Origin: Methylobacterium nodulans ORS 2060
GTDB taxonomy: Bacteria > Pseudomonadota > Alphaproteobacteria > Rhizobiales > Beijerinckiaceae
Assembly (NCBI RefSeq): GCF_000022085.1
Contig: NC_011894.1
Span: 1,576,501 to 1,640,500, forward strand
DNA length: 64,000 nt
Direction: 5' to 3'
Position numbers and translations under genes: made by a program. The stretch's first letter is position 1. Each line of letters opens with the position of its first letter. This document shows, in pieces, positions 63,079-64,000 of the stretch. The notes beneath the pieces were generated by a model that did no database searches, had not been told where the DNA came from, and was given only the letters and a program-made list of their open reading frames with translations.

Positions 63079-63103
63079 AACGCCAACCCCCATGACCAGT
63101 TCC
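63079..63103 (-). promoter_or_regulatory. EcfG-type general-stress promoter, exact match
   Basis: On the minus strand GGAAC (63103-63099), 16 bases, CGTT (63082-63079). The -10 box ends 29 bases before the start at 63049. Confidence 0.8.
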
Positions 63104-63336
63104 GGCCGGACAAAATGCATATCAGGCAATCTTGTCGCACACGAATTTTCAGAAAACATAGAAATCCATCGACACTCCTGACCCCGGCTTGACCGTTCCG
63201 ATCGATGGGTTTGGCGTCGGTTCCGGCGGTTATGGGCGTCTGTAACGGGGTTGGACTGCATATGGCGCGCCCGAGGGGAAGAATTAGCAATCGGGCAGGG
63301 AACGGTTCCTGCTGAACGGCATTCCTGGCCATCAGC
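63104..63336. other. 233-base intergenic region before the sigma-factor gene
   Basis: Less GC-rich than average around 63110-63170. A partial EcfG-type match on the plus strand (GGAAC at 63299-63303, 16 bases, CATT at 63320-63323) could drive the sigma-factor gene by autoregulation but lacks the consensus -10. No gene seen. Confidence 0.4.
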
Positions 63337-64000
63337 TTGGCCGACCTTGACCCGGAGCAGAGCCACTTGCGATCCGATATCCGCGGCCCGATCCCCGATG
63401 ACGGGCCCCCCGGCGCGGTCCAGGCCGTCGCCGTCCACATGGCGGTGAACGCTGCCCTGGACGGGCGTCCGGACCTGCCGCCATTCCTGCGCGACCATCT
63501 GGGCACGCATCTGCGGGCCTGTTACGCCGCGCTGCTGGCCGAGCCGCAGCCGGCGCTGCTCATCGAACTCGTCGGCCGCCTTGAGGCCGCGCTGGCGGTC
63601 GTCCGCCCGGCCTTCTCCTTCCGCGACGAACTCCTGGCGACCCTGCCGTCGCTGCGGGCTTTCGCCCTGTCGCTGACCACCACCCTCTCCCAGGCCGACG
63701 ATCTGGTACAGGAGACGCTGCTGCGGGCCTGGCAGAACCAGCACCGCTTCGAGGCCGGCACGAACCTCAAGGCCTGGCTGTTCACGATCCTGCGCAATCA
63801 GTTCTACACGGTTGCGCGCAAGCGCCGCCGGGAGGTGGAGGATGTCGACGACGCGGCGGCGGGCCGGATGGTCGCCCTGCCGGACCAGGAGGACGGGATC
63901 GCGCTGCGCGAGGTCTGGGACCAGGTGGCGCGCCTGCCGCCGCTCCAGCGGGAGGCCCTGCTTCTCGTCGCGGTGCAGGGGCTGACCTACGAGGCCGCCG
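63337..64000 (+). CDS. NepR-like anti-sigma segment fused to EcfG-type sigma factor, cut by window end
   Basis: The frame opens after a stop at 63313-63315 and runs off the window (221 residues visible). Start is uncertain: TTG 63337, TTG 63367 or ATG 63439; codon use looks coding from 63337 and no start has a good ribosome-binding site. Residues about 50-84, LRDHLGTHLRACYAALLAEP followed by QPALLIELVGRLEAA, match the conserved NepR pattern (HLG-x2-LR-x2-Y...EP-x-P...LL-x2-LE). From about residue 95, FRDELLATLPSLRAFALSL, ADDLVQETLLRAWQN, GTNLKAWLFTILRNQFY and KRRREVEDVDD are sigma region 2 of EcfG; LPPLQREALLLVAVQGLTYE begins region 4. No ATG, GTG or TTG separates the two parts. NepR normally is a separate protein that holds EcfG until PhyR releases it. 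Confidence 0.85.
   Translation, partial: MADLDPEQSHLRSDIRGPIPDDGPPGAVQAVAVHMAVNAALDGRPDLPPFLRDHLGTHLRACYAALLAEPQPALLIELVGRLEAALAVVRPAFSFRDELLATLPSLRAFALSLTTTLSQADDLVQETLLRAWQNQHRFEAGTNLKAWLFTILRNQFYTVARKRRREVEDVDDAAAGRMVALPDQEDGIALREVWDQVARLPPLQREALLLVAVQGLTYEAA

Noticed and set aside
63046..63744. Minus-strand open frame over the sigma-factor region
   Set aside because: It is opposite the EcfG-type sequence, which has clear sigma region 2 motifs; the minus-strand product is Gln/Arg/Gly-rich without motifs.

Overview
The window is very GC-rich DNA with strong G/C bias at third codon positions. Gene content, gene order and intergenic repeats suggest an alphaproteobacterium of the Hyphomicrobiales, most likely Methylobacterium or a close relative. 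The assignment is by eye, without database searches. The window is chromosomal and mostly housekeeping, with one intact IS481-type insertion sequence and several families of small dispersed repeats. I see no tRNA, rRNA, CRISPR array or prophage.

Layout. 1-5.7 kb: end of a DUF892 ferritin-like gene, an ATM1-type ABC exporter, psd and pssA (phosphatidylethanolamine synthesis) and a site-2 protease with CBS domains. 5.7-14.3 kb: a disordered hypothetical protein, a secreted RNase T2 with an unknown exported partner, polA, a class II glutamine amidotransferase, a receiver protein whose phospho-acceptor Asp is Glu, and an acetylpolyamine-deacetylase/HDAC-family enzyme. 13.6-21.2 kb: a divergent GntR regulator and a six-gene operon (class II aldolase, oligopeptide-type ABC importer, 2-hydroxyacid dehydrogenase). 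21.2-28.4 kb: a repeat-filled gap, rlmE and ppx, a response regulator, an MFS carrier, a Bfd-type ferredoxin and small unknown genes. 28.7-34 kb: comEC, gltX, gltA, then IS481.

35.5-49.9 kb is the conserved envelope and translation cluster read leftward: pyrH, frr, uppS, cdsA, dxr, rseP, bamA, lpxD, fabZ, lpxA, lpxI, lpxB. It is interrupted between cdsA and dxr by a decapitated chemoreceptor gene on the opposite strand. 50-55 kb: a TPR methyltransferase, a ligase-associated exonuclease with its ATP-dependent DNA ligase, a YjbQ protein and a NarL-type regulator. 55-61.6 kb: a branched-chain-amino-acid-type ABC importer with an amidohydrolase and a TetR regulator.

The right end (61.7-64 kb) is the most interesting part. 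Three small genes for exported proteins each carry an exact match to the alphaproteobacterial general-stress promoter (GGAAC, 16-17 bases, CGTT), about 30 bases before the start codon. They lie next to an open reading frame that runs off the window and appears to join a NepR-like anti-sigma segment to an EcfG-type sigma factor in one polypeptide. This looks like a local general-stress module with a self-contained sigma/anti-sigma fusion.
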